Assembly: GCA_044224315.1 (NCBI GenBank)
Contig: JBGAKR010000001.1
Span: 992,001-1,056,000 of the forward strand
DNA length: 64,000 nt
Direction of reading: 5' to 3'
Source: JAGXTF01 sp044224315
GTDB taxonomy: Bacteria; Bacteroidota; Bacteroidia; NS11-12g; UBA955
Each line of letters starts with the position of its first letter. Positions within the stretch are counted from its first letter, which is position 1. Of the stretch, positions 45,682 to 53,574 are shown one piece after another. The translations under genes and the position numbers were made by a program. The notes beneath the pieces were generated by a model, which saw nothing but the letters and a program-made list of their open reading frames with translations, had not been told where the DNA came from and did not search any database.

Positions 45682-45712
45682 TTTGAAATTTCATTTTTTC
45701 GTTTTACGTTTG
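45682..45712 (+). promoter_or_regulatory. Full promoter, now cut off from its gene by the IS element
   Basis: TTTG at 45682-45685 and TACGTTTG at 45705-45712 are 19 bases apart, a consensus match. Joining the flanks across one copy of the 8-bp target duplication would put this promoter about 18 bases before the outer-membrane protein gene now at 47726. Confidence 0.7.
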
Positions 45713-45720
45713 CCCAATAA

Positions 45721-45728
45721 AAAATTAA
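45721..45728. repeat. Left 8-bp target-site duplication
   Basis: AAAATTAA directly precedes the left end of the insertion sequence and is repeated exactly at 47716-47723. Confidence 0.85.
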
Positions 45729-45788
45729 GGTAACTATATACTTAATAAACCCAAGTCAATCGGAGGGGCTGGGTTTTGATTAAATGGA

Positions 45789-46010
45789 TTACTCTTTATC
45801 GTTTATGTCGTCTATGTCGAAATCACTATACTGCTGATAAATATATTCGCGAGCCCTTTCTACCTCCTTCTCAAACGCTTCGTCGTGAATTTTATTTAAA
45901 GTTTCGTACTTTGATGTATCCGAGCCAGCAAGATTCGCAGCCTCCATCATCTGATTAGCTTTTTGATGCGCATGAATATGTATAAGCATATCCAAAATAG
46001 CCATTGGCAT
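45789..46010 (-). CDS. IS passenger protein, 73 aa
   Basis: This small, acidic, helical protein (MPMAILDMLIHIHAHQKANQ, then a Glu/Asp-rich C-terminus) has no family I recognise. It lies wholly inside the insertion sequence, between the left inverted repeat and the transposase, on the opposite strand. Alternation of hydrophobic and charged residues suggests a helical bundle, perhaps an accessory or antitoxin-like protein. This is unproven. Confidence 0.5.
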   Translation of the reverse strand: MPMAILDMLIHIHAHQKANQMMEAANLAGSDTSKYETLNKIHDEAFEKEVERAREYIYQQYSDFDIDDINDKE

Positions 46011-46090
46011 TTTTTATGCACTGATTTTATGTGTTTTCATAAGTCGGTTAACCAAAGGTATAAAAATAAATGAAAATATTTTCACAAAAA

Positions 46091-46123
46091 TTTGGATTAT
46101 ATACTTTTTTAACCGTATCTTTG
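46091..46123 (+). promoter_or_regulatory. Transposase promoter
   Basis: TTTG at 46091-46094 and TATCTTTG at 46116-46123 are 21 bases apart, matching the consensus. The box overlaps a perfect inverted repeat (TTTGAATC, AAA, GATTCAAA) at 46120-46138, which would sit at the 5' end of the transcript. Confidence 0.65.
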
Positions 46124-46148
46124 AATCAAAGATTCAAACATCTCAAAA

Positions 46149-47081
46149 ATGGCAACACAAAAAAATTTCGGAACCTTCAAAAATCTTATAGATGTTATGC
46201 TATATTTTAATGATAAAGCAACCTGCGAAAAACACCTTGCACAAATGCGCTGGGAAGGCGGTCAACCCGTTTGCCCACATTGCGGCTCATGCGGTAAAAT
46301 CTACACCATGAAACACAACTATAAATGCTCAGATTGCCGCAAACAATTCTCAGTAACAAAAGGAACCATTTTCGAAAGTTCACATATTAGCCTTCAAAAG
46401 TGGTTTGCTGCGCTGTGGTTGATTACTTCACACAAAAAAGGTATTAGTAGCCTTCAACTTCACAGAGATATTGGAGTTACTCAAAAAACCGCTTGGTTTA
46501 TGTTGCAACGTATCCGTTTTATGGTTCGTACTGACAATTTCCGCAAACCTTTAGAAAATGAAGTTGAAGTAGATGAAACTTATATTGGTGGCAAAAACAA
46601 AAACCGTCATGCAGACAAAAAAGTACCAATGTCACAAGGTCGCAGCGTAAAAGATAAAACCCCAGTTTTTGGATTGGTTGAACGCAATGGCATTGTAGTT
46701 GCAATGAAAGTAGATAATACCAGCGGTAAAAACCTTAAACCAATAATCATGAAACACGTTTCTAAGGCTGCAAGTCTTTTTACCGATGAATGGAGGGCAT
46801 ACAAAGGGCTAGACAAAGATTTCAATCATTCGGTTGTACGTCATGGAGAAGGTGAATATGTTGTAGGTAATGCACACACGAACACAATAGAGGGTTTTTG
46901 GAGCCTTTTAAAACGTGGTATTGTTGGAATATACCACAGCGTTAGCGCAAAACATTTAGACCTTTATTTAGATGAATTTGAGTTTCGCTATAACACCCGC
47001 GAAATTGCTTGTGCTGACCGTTTTTGCCTATCTTTGACTAAATCTAATTGCCGTCTTACTTACGCTGAATTAATTTCTTAA
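46149..47081 (+). CDS. IS1595-family (ISXO2-like) transposase
   Basis: This 310-aa enzyme is complete. An N-terminal zinc ribbon has CPHC and CSDC pairs (CPHCGSCGKIYTMKHNYKCS). A helix-turn-helix region follows (KKGISSLQLHRDIGVTQKTA). The DDE domain begins with VEVDETYIGGKNK. The second acidic region is SLFTDEWRAYKGL, and NTIEGFWSLLKRGIVGIYH supplies the family's N-x-x-E-G-F-W signature. No frameshift is seen, so the element should be active. Confidence 0.95.
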   Translation: MATQKNFGTFKNLIDVMLYFNDKATCEKHLAQMRWEGGQPVCPHCGSCGKIYTMKHNYKCSDCRKQFSVTKGTIFESSHISLQKWFAALWLITSHKKGISSLQLHRDIGVTQKTAWFMLQRIRFMVRTDNFRKPLENEVEVDETYIGGKNKNRHADKKVPMSQGRSVKDKTPVFGLVERNGIVVAMKVDNTSGKNLKPIIMKHVSKAASLFTDEWRAYKGLDKDFNHSVVRHGEGEYVVGNAHTNTIEGFWSLLKRGIVGIYHSVSAKHLDLYLDEFEFRYNTREIACADRFCLSLTKSNCRLTYAELIS

Positions 47082-47535
47082 ATGACGAGTCGTGTACATA
47101 AATGGTATCATGTTTTTTTTGATGAACCTGATTCAGATTTAAAATGGATTTGTTTATACTGTCTTGGAATGTTACTTGGAGTTTCTCTTGCGGCATTAAT
47201 ATTTTACCTAATAAAAGACTACTTATGATAGATAGTAAAAAAGTAAAAAAAGCTAACCACAATGGGTTATCTCTCCACCATTTATGCTCTTTGAAGTCTG
47301 GGTTTTTAAAAACGATTAACTCATTGTCTTCTCCTAAATTCAATCTGTCAAATTCGTATTTACCACTTTTCTTTAATAAATGCGCTAATACATACTCTTC
47401 GTATTCGAAAATATCTTCTTGGGGTATTTTCGAATATTCAAATGCAAGCATCATTGGGCAAAAACCATCTTTTTCAACCCAAAATTCAATACATTTGAGT
47501 AATTTACCCCTTTCTGTTTCAGTTAAAACTCTCAA
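47056..47535 (-). CDS. IS passenger protein, 159 aa, C-terminal membrane helix
   Basis: The N-terminal half is soluble (ETERGKLLKCIEFWVEKDGF, then EDIFEYEEYVLAHLLKKSGKY). It is followed by one hydrophobic segment (PLWLAFFTFLLSIISSLLLG) and a short polar tail. The 3' end overlaps the transposase end by 26 bases, and its start is two bases from that of the divergent 48-aa ORF. No family is recognised. The compact packing inside the element favours a real gene. Confidence 0.55.
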   Translation of the reverse strand: MRVLTETERGKLLKCIEFWVEKDGFCPMMLAFEYSKIPQEDIFEYEEYVLAHLLKKSGKYEFDRLNLGEDNELIVFKNPDFKEHKWWRDNPLWLAFFTFLLSIISSLLLGKILMPQEKLQVTFQDSINKSILNLNQVHQKKHDTIYVHDSSFKKLIQRK

Positions 47536-47537
47536 CC

Positions 47538-47684
47538 ATGACTAAGAAAAGAATATATGACAAGCCCGTCAAAATAGACATGGGCTTTGAGGAGGCCTTA
47601 AAACGGGCTTCACGTGTAACCAAAGACGAAGTAGACCGAAACATAGCGAGGGCAAAAAAAGTTAAGGATGACAAATCTAAGTAA
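47538..47684 (+). CDS. IS passenger microprotein, 48 aa
   Basis: The frame runs from ATG at 47538 to TAA at 47682-47684, three bases before the right inverted repeat. It reads MTKKRIYDKPVKIDMGFEEA, then a basic C-terminus (VDRNIARAKKVKDDKSK). Short proteins with a YDKPVKIDM-type start are familiar to me from Bacteroidota genomes, often next to other small ORFs; this is recollection. It is too short for ordinary ORF cut-offs. Function unknown. Confidence 0.55.
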   Translation: MTKKRIYDKPVKIDMGFEEALKRASRVTKDEVDRNIARAKKVKDDKSK

Positions 47685-47715
47685 AAACTTTGGGTTAAGC
47701 AAATATATAGTTACC

Positions 47716-47723
47716 AAAATTAA
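47716..47723. repeat. Right 8-bp target-site duplication
   Basis: AAAATTAA directly follows the right end of the insertion sequence. It ends two bases before the ATG of the outer-membrane protein gene. Confidence 0.85.
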
Positions 47724-47725
47724 TT

Positions 47726-48598
47726 ATGAAAAAATTACTGTTTACGTTTGCATTTCTTTTATTCGTTTTTGGAAATTCATTCAGCCAAAACGAACCCCTG
47801 AAAAACAAAAAAGGCACCCCCATCCTGCCACAAAAAGGTAATTTTGCTTTTGGGATTGATGCATATCCATTCATCAACCTTGCCGGAAATTTAATCAAAA
47901 TAAACTCAGCCAATACATTCAATAACAACCCCAGTTTAAGGGCTCCGGGTTATTTGTTTTTTAAATATTTTACAAAAGACAATCAGGCAATTCGAGCAAG
48001 AATTAATTTAAATTTTTCAAAAAATAACGAAAACTATAACACTCCAAAAGATGGTGCCAACGACCCAACTGTAACGGTAGATGATAAACGCAGCACTGTG
48101 TCTTCCAATATCGTCCTCAGCCTGGGAAAAGAATACCGGAAAGGAACTACCAGATTTCAAACTTTTTTTGGATACGAATTCAGCTTAGGTTTTTCAAATA
48201 ATTCAAGAAAATACACCTACGGAAACGGCATTACTTATTGGTCAAAAAATCCCCCTTCTCGCAATTGGGATGGCAATACCAGCACACAATATATCGGTGC
48301 CGGGCAGTATATTTTAACCCGCACTTTGGAATATAAAAGTGGGGCAACAATTTCTGTAAATGGCGGCTTATTTTTGGGCCTTGAATATTTTTTTGCTCCC
48401 AAATTTAGCATTGGAGGTGAGTTGAATTATTCAATTGGATACAGCCATGTTGGCCGTGGAAACGCTAAAAGTGAAAAATGGGATAACAGCATGGATGCAC
48501 TGGTAGTTTCAAATACCAAATCCGGTTCATCGTCATATTTTGGCGGGAATACTAACAATGCTGGCGCAATTTACCTCATGTACTATTTTTCCAGGTAG
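47726..48598 (+). CDS. Outer-membrane beta-barrel protein, promoter displaced by IS
   Basis: The protein has 290 aa with a signal peptide (LLFTFAFLLFVFGNSFSQN). Alternating amphipathic strands follow, for example IRARINLNFSKN, FQTFFGYEFSLGFSNN and ISVNGGLFLGLEYFF, ending in aromatic LMYYFSR, a barrel-type C-terminus. The function is unknown. The insertion sequence ends ten bases before its start codon, between the gene and its original promoter at 45682-45712. Expression now depends on read-through or on sequence inside the element. Confidence 0.75.
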   Translation: MKKLLFTFAFLLFVFGNSFSQNEPLKNKKGTPILPQKGNFAFGIDAYPFINLAGNLIKINSANTFNNNPSLRAPGYLFFKYFTKDNQAIRARINLNFSKNNENYNTPKDGANDPTVTVDDKRSTVSSNIVLSLGKEYRKGTTRFQTFFGYEFSLGFSNNSRKYTYGNGITYWSKNPPSRNWDGNTSTQYIGAGQYILTRTLEYKSGATISVNGGLFLGLEYFFAPKFSIGGELNYSIGYSHVGRGNAKSEKWDNSMDALVVSNTKSGSSSYFGGNTNNAGAIYLMYYFSR

Positions 48599-48603
48599 TG
48601 CAT

Positions 48604-48636
48604 AGATTTGACAACTCTTAAAGAGTTGTCAAATCT
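48604..48636. terminator. 33-base perfect palindrome, second identical copy
   Basis: The sequence is the same 33 bases as 45620-45652: arms AGATTTGACAACTCTT around one A. It lies between the convergent barrel gene and msrB, 18 bases before the msrB stop, so it can end both transcripts. Confidence 0.75.
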
Positions 48637-48653
48637 TATGCAACACCCCCCGC

Positions 48654-49166
48654 CTATTTTTTGCGGAATCCCAAACTTACCCCATTGATGCAATAACGCA
48701 ATCCCGTGGGTTGGTCAAATCCATCGTCGAAAACATGGCCCAAATGGCCTCCGCAGCGGGCACAAACCACCTCCGTGCGAATCATGCCATGGCTGGTATC
48801 TTTGATTTCTTTTACCGCACTTTTATCGATGGTTTGATAAAAACTGGGCCAACCGCAATGCGCATCAAACTTGGTACTGCTGCTAAATAACTCTGCGCCA
48901 CATGCTTTGCATACATAAGTGCCGCTGTCCCACAGTGTTTCATACTCGCTGGTAAAAGGTCTTTCGGTACCTTTCTGCCGCAATACCCGGTACTCCTCGG
49001 GTGTTAACTGGGCCTTCCATTCCTCTTCGGTTTTGGTGATTACATTTTTACTGGTATCCATTGTATTGCTGGTTGTTTTGCTTGTTACCCCTGCACTTTT
49101 TGTGCCGGCACACTGAGCTGCCACTAAGGCAGGTATCAAAATTAACAGATATAGATGCTTCTTCAT
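48654..49166 (-). CDS. msrB: Peptide-methionine (R)-S-oxide reductase, exported
   Basis: The 170-aa protein repairs oxidised methionine. Zinc pairs CKAC and CARC and the catalytic Cys in GLRYCINGVSLGF are all present, as are HCGWPSFY and GGHLGHVF. A signal peptide (LLILIPALVAAQC) ends in a Cys that could be lipidated, though AAQC is not an ideal lipobox. It would act in the cell envelope. A TAAATTTG box (minus strand, 49182-49189) lies 15 bases upstream of the ATG. Confidence 0.92.
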   Translation of the reverse strand: MKKHLYLLILIPALVAAQCAGTKSAGVTSKTTSNTMDTSKNVITKTEEEWKAQLTPEEYRVLRQKGTERPFTSEYETLWDSGTYVCKACGAELFSSSTKFDAHCGWPSFYQTIDKSAVKEIKDTSHGMIRTEVVCARCGGHLGHVFDDGFDQPTGLRYCINGVSLGFRKK

Positions 49167-49181
49167 ACGCTTTTACTCATA

Positions 49182-49189
49182 CAAATTTA
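49182..49189 (-). promoter_or_regulatory. msrB promoter -7 box
   Basis: On the minus strand TAAATTTG matches TAnnTTTG, 15 bases before the start codon. No TTTG box is found at the usual distance. Confidence 0.45.
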
Positions 49190-49293
49190 CGTAAGCGCAC
49201 AATCGCCGGATGTCGGCCAAATGACATTATGCCCCTCGATTAAGACCAATCTAAGGTTTTATAAGACCAGCACCGCCATTGCCCGTTGCATTG

Positions 49294-49301
49294 TACCTTT
49301 G
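49294..49301 (+). promoter_or_regulatory. Promoter -7 box deciding the start of the AcpH-like gene
   Basis: TACCTTTG matches TAnnTTTG and ends five bases before the TTG at 49307. It excludes the upstream TTG at 49286 as the translation start. Confidence 0.5.
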
Positions 49302-49306
49302 CATGC

Positions 49307-49966
49307 TTGAATTACTTTTCGCACTACTACTTCGATCATATCCGCAATACGGAATTGCATAACTTCGGGCTGGTACTGCCCGATTTTGTGCGCAATTTTG
49401 TAAAAGGCAAAAAACTAATGCCCGATACTTCCGCCTCCAATCACCGGGATCTGGAATGGCTGCGCGAAGGGACCAACAAACATTTCGAACGAGATAAACG
49501 ATTCCATGGATCGGAGTATTTCGAAAAAACTTCCAAAATTCTTACCCAAATTTTAAGGCCTGCATTCCAGCAAGCCTCCATCCCCCGCGATTGGTTTGCG
49601 GCCCATGTGCTTACCGAAATGATGATAGACCGGGTACTTATCAAAGAAGCACCCGCATTGGCAAAAGCTTTTTACACCGATCTTGAAACCGCTGATACCC
49701 AAATAATTACTCAATATTTAGAAGCCAAAGGAGTTTCGGATACCCCCCTGTTTTTGGAACGGCTGGCCAGATTTAATCAGGCCAAATACCTGCTGCAGTA
49801 TGAGCATAACAAAGCCATGGTTTTTTCGCTTAACCGCATTTTTATGTACACAAAAGCAGACGGCGAATGGACCGAAGCACAGTTTGAAATACTGGAAAAG
49901 GTGATTCCTGACACAGAAAATGTTATTTTTGAAAGTCTTAATACCCTAAAAACCGAAATGCAATGA
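49307..49966 (+). CDS. AcpH-like (acyl carrier protein phosphodiesterase family) protein
   Basis: I start it at TTG 49307, giving MNYFSHYYFDHIRNTELHNF and 219 aa. That start matches the family opening MNYLSHYYFD and lies just after the promoter box. The conserved NHRDLEWLREGTNKHFERDK contains the His/Asp pairs of the AcpH (DUF479-related) group, which removes phosphopantetheine from acyl carrier protein. The Bacteroidota branch is divergent, so the reaction is not assured. It overlaps the next gene by four bases (ATGA). Confidence 0.6.
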   Translation: MNYFSHYYFDHIRNTELHNFGLVLPDFVRNFVKGKKLMPDTSASNHRDLEWLREGTNKHFERDKRFHGSEYFEKTSKILTQILRPAFQQASIPRDWFAAHVLTEMMIDRVLIKEAPALAKAFYTDLETADTQIITQYLEAKGVSDTPLFLERLARFNQAKYLLQYEHNKAMVFSLNRIFMYTKADGEWTEAQFEILEKVIPDTENVIFESLNTLKTEMQ

Positions 49967-51066
49967 AACCCTTTTTAATTGTTTTTGTATTCTTCACGGG
50001 CATATTTAATTCAATCCAGGCCCAAACACGCAAGTATGTAAACGAGTTTTTGCACCTCGGAGTAGGTGGTCGCCAATTAGGAATGGGAAAAGCAGGTGTT
50101 GCCAGCGTTGACGATGTATACGCGGGTTATTGGAATCCAGCATCCCTGCCCCAGATTAAAGACAATTTGCAAGTGGGTTTTATGCATAATTTTTATTTCC
50201 AAACCATTGCCAACTACGATTACCTGGGCATTGCCGCAAAAAGTGGAGAAAACAGTGCTTTCGGTTTCTCAATGCTTCGATTTGGTGTGGATGGCATTCT
50301 CAACACCCTGGATTTAATTCGCAATGGTGAAATTAACTATGACCGTGTTACCCAATTTTCTGCTGTTGACTATGCGTTTATGCCCTCCTATGGCCATCAG
50401 CAACGCATGATTCGCAATTATAATACTGTATTTGCATGGGGTGCCTCAGCCAAAATTATTCACCGCAAAGTGGGCGATTTTGCCCGGGCATGGGGGTTTG
50501 GTATTGATGGCGCTGTAAAACTGGAAGATTATAATAAAAAATGGGGCCTTACTTTGGTGATGCGTGATATGACCTCCACTTTTAATAGCTGGAGCTTTGA
50601 ATTTACACAATCGCAAAAGGATGTGCTGTACCTCACCGGAAATACGATTCCACAAAGTAGCCTGGAAGTAGGTGTACCACGCTTTTGCCTGGGTGGTTAC
50701 AAACGGATAGAAAACGAAAAACTCTACGGATTGGGTGAAATAAACCTGGATATGACCACGGATGGAAAGCGCAACACCCTTATTTCTTCCTCATTTCTCA
50801 GCACCGATGCACGCATTGGATTAGAAGGGGGAATTAAAAATGAAGACAAAGGTTTTAAATTTTCATTGCGTGCCGGAGTCTATAATTTTCAACGTGAAAC
50901 CCGGCAGAACGGCAAAAAAGGTATGACCGTACAACCCACGCTGGGTGCAGGTGTTCAAACCAAACAGATGACACTTGATTATGCCTTAGCCGGATTTGGT
51001 GCTGGTGGTTCAGGCCTTTATTCTAATATTATTTCTGTGCGATTTAATATTAATAAAACCAAATAA
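49963..51066 (+). CDS. PorV/PorQ family outer-membrane protein
   Basis: This 367-aa protein has a signal peptide (IVFVFFTGIFNSIQAQT). The family hallmark is FLHLGVGGRQLGMGKAGVAS, followed by DVYAGYWNPASL, as in PorV and PorQ of the type IX secretion system (FadL-like barrels). Alternating strands fill the rest and the chain ends in IISVRFNINKTK. It is coupled to the AcpH-like gene by a four-base overlap. Which of the two subfamilies it belongs to is not clear. Confidence 0.8.
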   Translation: MKPFLIVFVFFTGIFNSIQAQTRKYVNEFLHLGVGGRQLGMGKAGVASVDDVYAGYWNPASLPQIKDNLQVGFMHNFYFQTIANYDYLGIAAKSGENSAFGFSMLRFGVDGILNTLDLIRNGEINYDRVTQFSAVDYAFMPSYGHQQRMIRNYNTVFAWGASAKIIHRKVGDFARAWGFGIDGAVKLEDYNKKWGLTLVMRDMTSTFNSWSFEFTQSQKDVLYLTGNTIPQSSLEVGVPRFCLGGYKRIENEKLYGLGEINLDMTTDGKRNTLISSSFLSTDARIGLEGGIKNEDKGFKFSLRAGVYNFQRETRQNGKKGMTVQPTLGAGVQTKQMTLDYALAGFGAGGSGLYSNIISVRFNINKTK

Positions 51067-51068
51067 TT

Positions 51069-52043
51069 TTACAGTTTCATCAACTGGTCGCCATACAGCG
51101 AGTAAATAATTACTGCCAGTAATACGTAGTGTAAAAACTCCTTGCCCCGCCTGCCTTTTTTGCCCAATAAAAAATAGGCAAACTGTATGCTCAATGCAAA
51201 TGTGAGAAGCGGAAAATAGAATTGGTACTCGTTGGTTCTAAACAAAATAATAACCAAAGAAAACACCAGATTCGCAATCATTAACAATGAAATACGTCGG
51301 GTTTTAATATTGTTTTTGGTATAATTTACGGTGGTTTTTAACAAGCCTGCAGAGCAGATTACCAATATGTAAATAACCACAATATACGTTTGAATACGGG
51401 ATGTAAATGTAAATTGAAATTTATAACTTACTTTGGGAAAAACATAGGCATAACCAAGCAAAAACTGCACGCCCCATAACATCAAAACAGGCAATAAATA
51501 GCCCGACAAAATAGCCAGAATATCTTTAATACTAATATTTTTAAATATAATTGTACCCAGTATTAAAAACAAAAAACCCGTGTACATTACAGGCAAAATA
51601 AGCGAGGCACAACCAAAAAACAGGGCCGTATAGAATAGGATTACCGATGAATTTTCCTCGCGGTACAGGCGAAACATAGACATCAGTGAAAACAACACAA
51701 ACAGATTTACCAGCATGATGGGATTGATGAATAAATTCTCGATAAATACTGAATTTAGCATCATAAAAAAATAGGCCGGTAAATACGAGTGGCTATAAAT
51801 TACATCATGGTCTATACACAATTTATTAAACAGCAAACTTTGGGCAAATACCAGCAGCAATCCACCAATTACCGCAATGTAAATATTTTGATTGACAAGT
51901 GTAAAAAATCCGTTCATGACATTTAACGACATGTCACTGGAATATCCCTTTCCCGAAATTAACAGGGGCAAACGAATAAATAATCCTGCAAACAAAACAA
52001 GCAGAGAAGAGGCGGGACGTATATTTTGAAATAACCTGAGCAC
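51069..52043 (-). CDS. Multi-pass membrane protein (DUF6427-like)
   Basis: The protein has 324 aa with about ten hydrophobic segments, starting FQNIRPASSLLVLFAGLFIR and including a typical VNLFVLFSLMSMFRLYREEN. I recall a similar Bacteroidota membrane family named DUF6427; the match is by general appearance. No catalytic residues are visible. Its start lies two bases after the stop of the upstream 496-aa gene, so the two are probably one unit. Confidence 0.55.
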   Translation of the reverse strand: MLRLFQNIRPASSLLVLFAGLFIRLPLLISGKGYSSDMSLNVMNGFFTLVNQNIYIAVIGGLLLVFAQSLLFNKLCIDHDVIYSHSYLPAYFFMMLNSVFIENLFINPIMLVNLFVLFSLMSMFRLYREENSSVILFYTALFFGCASLILPVMYTGFLFLILGTIIFKNISIKDILAILSGYLLPVLMLWGVQFLLGYAYVFPKVSYKFQFTFTSRIQTYIVVIYILVICSAGLLKTTVNYTKNNIKTRRISLLMIANLVFSLVIILFRTNEYQFYFPLLTFALSIQFAYFLLGKKGRRGKEFLHYVLLAVIIYSLYGDQLMKL

Positions 52044-52045
52044 GC

Positions 52046-53536
52046 TTATGGATTTGCTTCTACAATTTGAATTAAACTGGTTTGCCTGCTCTGAATTAAA
52101 GGCGCCACATAGCGGTTATGGCCGGTTTGTTTGCCTTCCATAGGCACTATGGCATTGTATTCGTTATCGCTGTTTAACAATATTTTTTGCTCTACAAAAC
52201 CATCCCGACTCAGTGATACATGCATCACCCGGTTGTTTTGACTTGAATTATCATTAAAAATAATATTTACATTTTTTTCGCAAACATAAACACCCAAACT
52301 ATTTAAATAGGATAAACTGGCATATGAGCTTTGCCGCTTCACCAGCTGGTGTTCCCACTCTGCTTCAAAATGATCGTTTACAGAAATTAACAAAATATCG
52401 TTGTAATTATAAATATTTTTTGAACTTACCTGTGGAACTCCGTTATAATAAAATGTCTCCATCTGCTGGGTAATGTCAAAATACTCGGCTACCAGTAAAT
52501 ACCCGCCATCACTGCGCGGAACAATTTTACGGATAAAATAATTCTCCGGATCTTCGCCCGATTCTTCTTCTTTTGCCCCGATTAAAATGGATACAAATTT
52601 GCGGTTAATATTAGCATGTTTTGGCTCCGCCAATGAATCATCCGGACGGAAAGAAAGGGTTAGAATTCCATGCGCCGACTTGGGTTTTTTATAATCGAAA
52701 AAGCCCACCAGTAAAAATTTATTGGTAAACTGATTATAAACCAAATCATAGCTTGAAATAAAAAATCTGAAATCGCCCAAACTGTGCGCAGCATGCATGC
52801 CATTTGCATCCACACCTACTATGAAATGCTCTTCAGCCGATGTTTCTGTATTTCGTTTATCGGGCCTACTAAGCATGTATACCATGGCCGATTGCCCGCT
52901 ATCTGATACCGAAACCTGCTCCAGCGCCACATCTGCATTGGGTAAATTGGTTTCATGCGTACTTTGTGAAATAATTTTGCCAGCGGTATTGATGATGGTG
53001 CAATGAAAAACCTGGTTGCCTTTGGCATTGGTTTCTTCGAGCCATAGCGCGCAATACTGCCGGTTGGGGCTATACTCTACCACCACATTGTCGTCGATTT
53101 TTTCGGCATTCTGGCTGCTGTAAATTTCAATCCCGCTTTTTAAATTGCCTACAGTAAAACCGGTGCGCAGGTAGGTAAAAACCATTTTATCTTTTTCCTT
53201 ACCCATTTTGAGCATGCACAAACCACTGTCAGAAGTAAATACCTTTATAAGCCGTTCACGCTTTCCGAGAATATAGTTTTCAGATTCGGTAAAATCGAGG
53301 TTGTGCGAATACCGTTCAATGGTAAATCCGTTTTTTAAATCTACATCCCTGAATCTCAAAACATAGATGCCACCATCGTTTTCGCCGATAACTTTGTTGT
53401 AATACGCTTTTGTATTCAACCGCGGAATATTGGAAAAATACAGTTTCTGGGCATGAAGGGATAGCCAGCTAATACCCGAAATGAAAAATAATATGCAAAA
53501 CCGCAAATTCAACCCGTCAAAATTCGAAAGAAGCAA
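52046..53536 (-). CDS. Exported protein of unknown function, beta-propeller-like
   Basis: The 496-aa protein starts at TTG 53536. An internal signal-like stretch (FCILFFISGISWLSLHAQK) ends near residue 30. The mature part repeats short strands with GG-Y/V-L motifs (GGIYVLRFRDVD, GGYLLVAEYFD) and NRQYCALWLEE, as seen in beta-propellers. No domain name can be assigned. It abuts the membrane-protein gene downstream and runs divergently from hflX, whose promoter box lies only 23 bases from its start codon. Confidence 0.6.
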   Translation of the reverse strand: MLLSNFDGLNLRFCILFFISGISWLSLHAQKLYFSNIPRLNTKAYYNKVIGENDGGIYVLRFRDVDLKNGFTIERYSHNLDFTESENYILGKRERLIKVFTSDSGLCMLKMGKEKDKMVFTYLRTGFTVGNLKSGIEIYSSQNAEKIDDNVVVEYSPNRQYCALWLEETNAKGNQVFHCTIINTAGKIISQSTHETNLPNADVALEQVSVSDSGQSAMVYMLSRPDKRNTETSAEEHFIVGVDANGMHAAHSLGDFRFFISSYDLVYNQFTNKFLLVGFFDYKKPKSAHGILTLSFRPDDSLAEPKHANINRKFVSILIGAKEEESGEDPENYFIRKIVPRSDGGYLLVAEYFDITQQMETFYYNGVPQVSSKNIYNYNDILLISVNDHFEAEWEHQLVKRQSSYASLSYLNSLGVYVCEKNVNIIFNDNSSQNNRVMHVSLSRDGFVEQKILLNSDNEYNAIVPMEGKQTGHNRYVAPLIQSRQTSLIQIVEANP

Positions 53537-53558
53537 CCGGATTGCAAAATCAAGACGT

Positions 53559-53566
53559 TAATTTTG
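53559..53566 (+). promoter_or_regulatory. hflX promoter -7 box
   Basis: TAATTTTG matches TAnnTTTG and ends eight bases before the ATG at 53575. It argues against the TTG at 53542 as the start. Confidence 0.5.
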
Positions 53567-53574
53567 CGCAGATA

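Larger units (their letters stand above)
45729..47715. mobile_element. IS1595-family insertion sequence with passenger genes, complete (1987 bp)
   Basis: The left end reads GGTAACTATATACTT and the right end, read in reverse complement, GGTAACTATATATTT. Both inverted repeats (45729-45755 and 47688-47715) continue imperfectly to an AACCCAAG-type inner end. Exact 8-bp AAAATTAA duplications flank the element, the size known for IS1595. It contains the transposase, two minus-strand ORFs (73 and 159 aa) and a 48-aa plus-strand ORF. IS1595-family elements are known to carry passengers. The intact ends, the duplication and the full transposase frame all point to a recent insertion. Confidence 0.93.

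Noticed and set aside
47144..47545. 133-codon plus-strand frame inside the insertion sequence
   Set aside because: Antisense of the 159-aa passenger gene, which has the better start, a membrane helix and tight packing with its neighbours.
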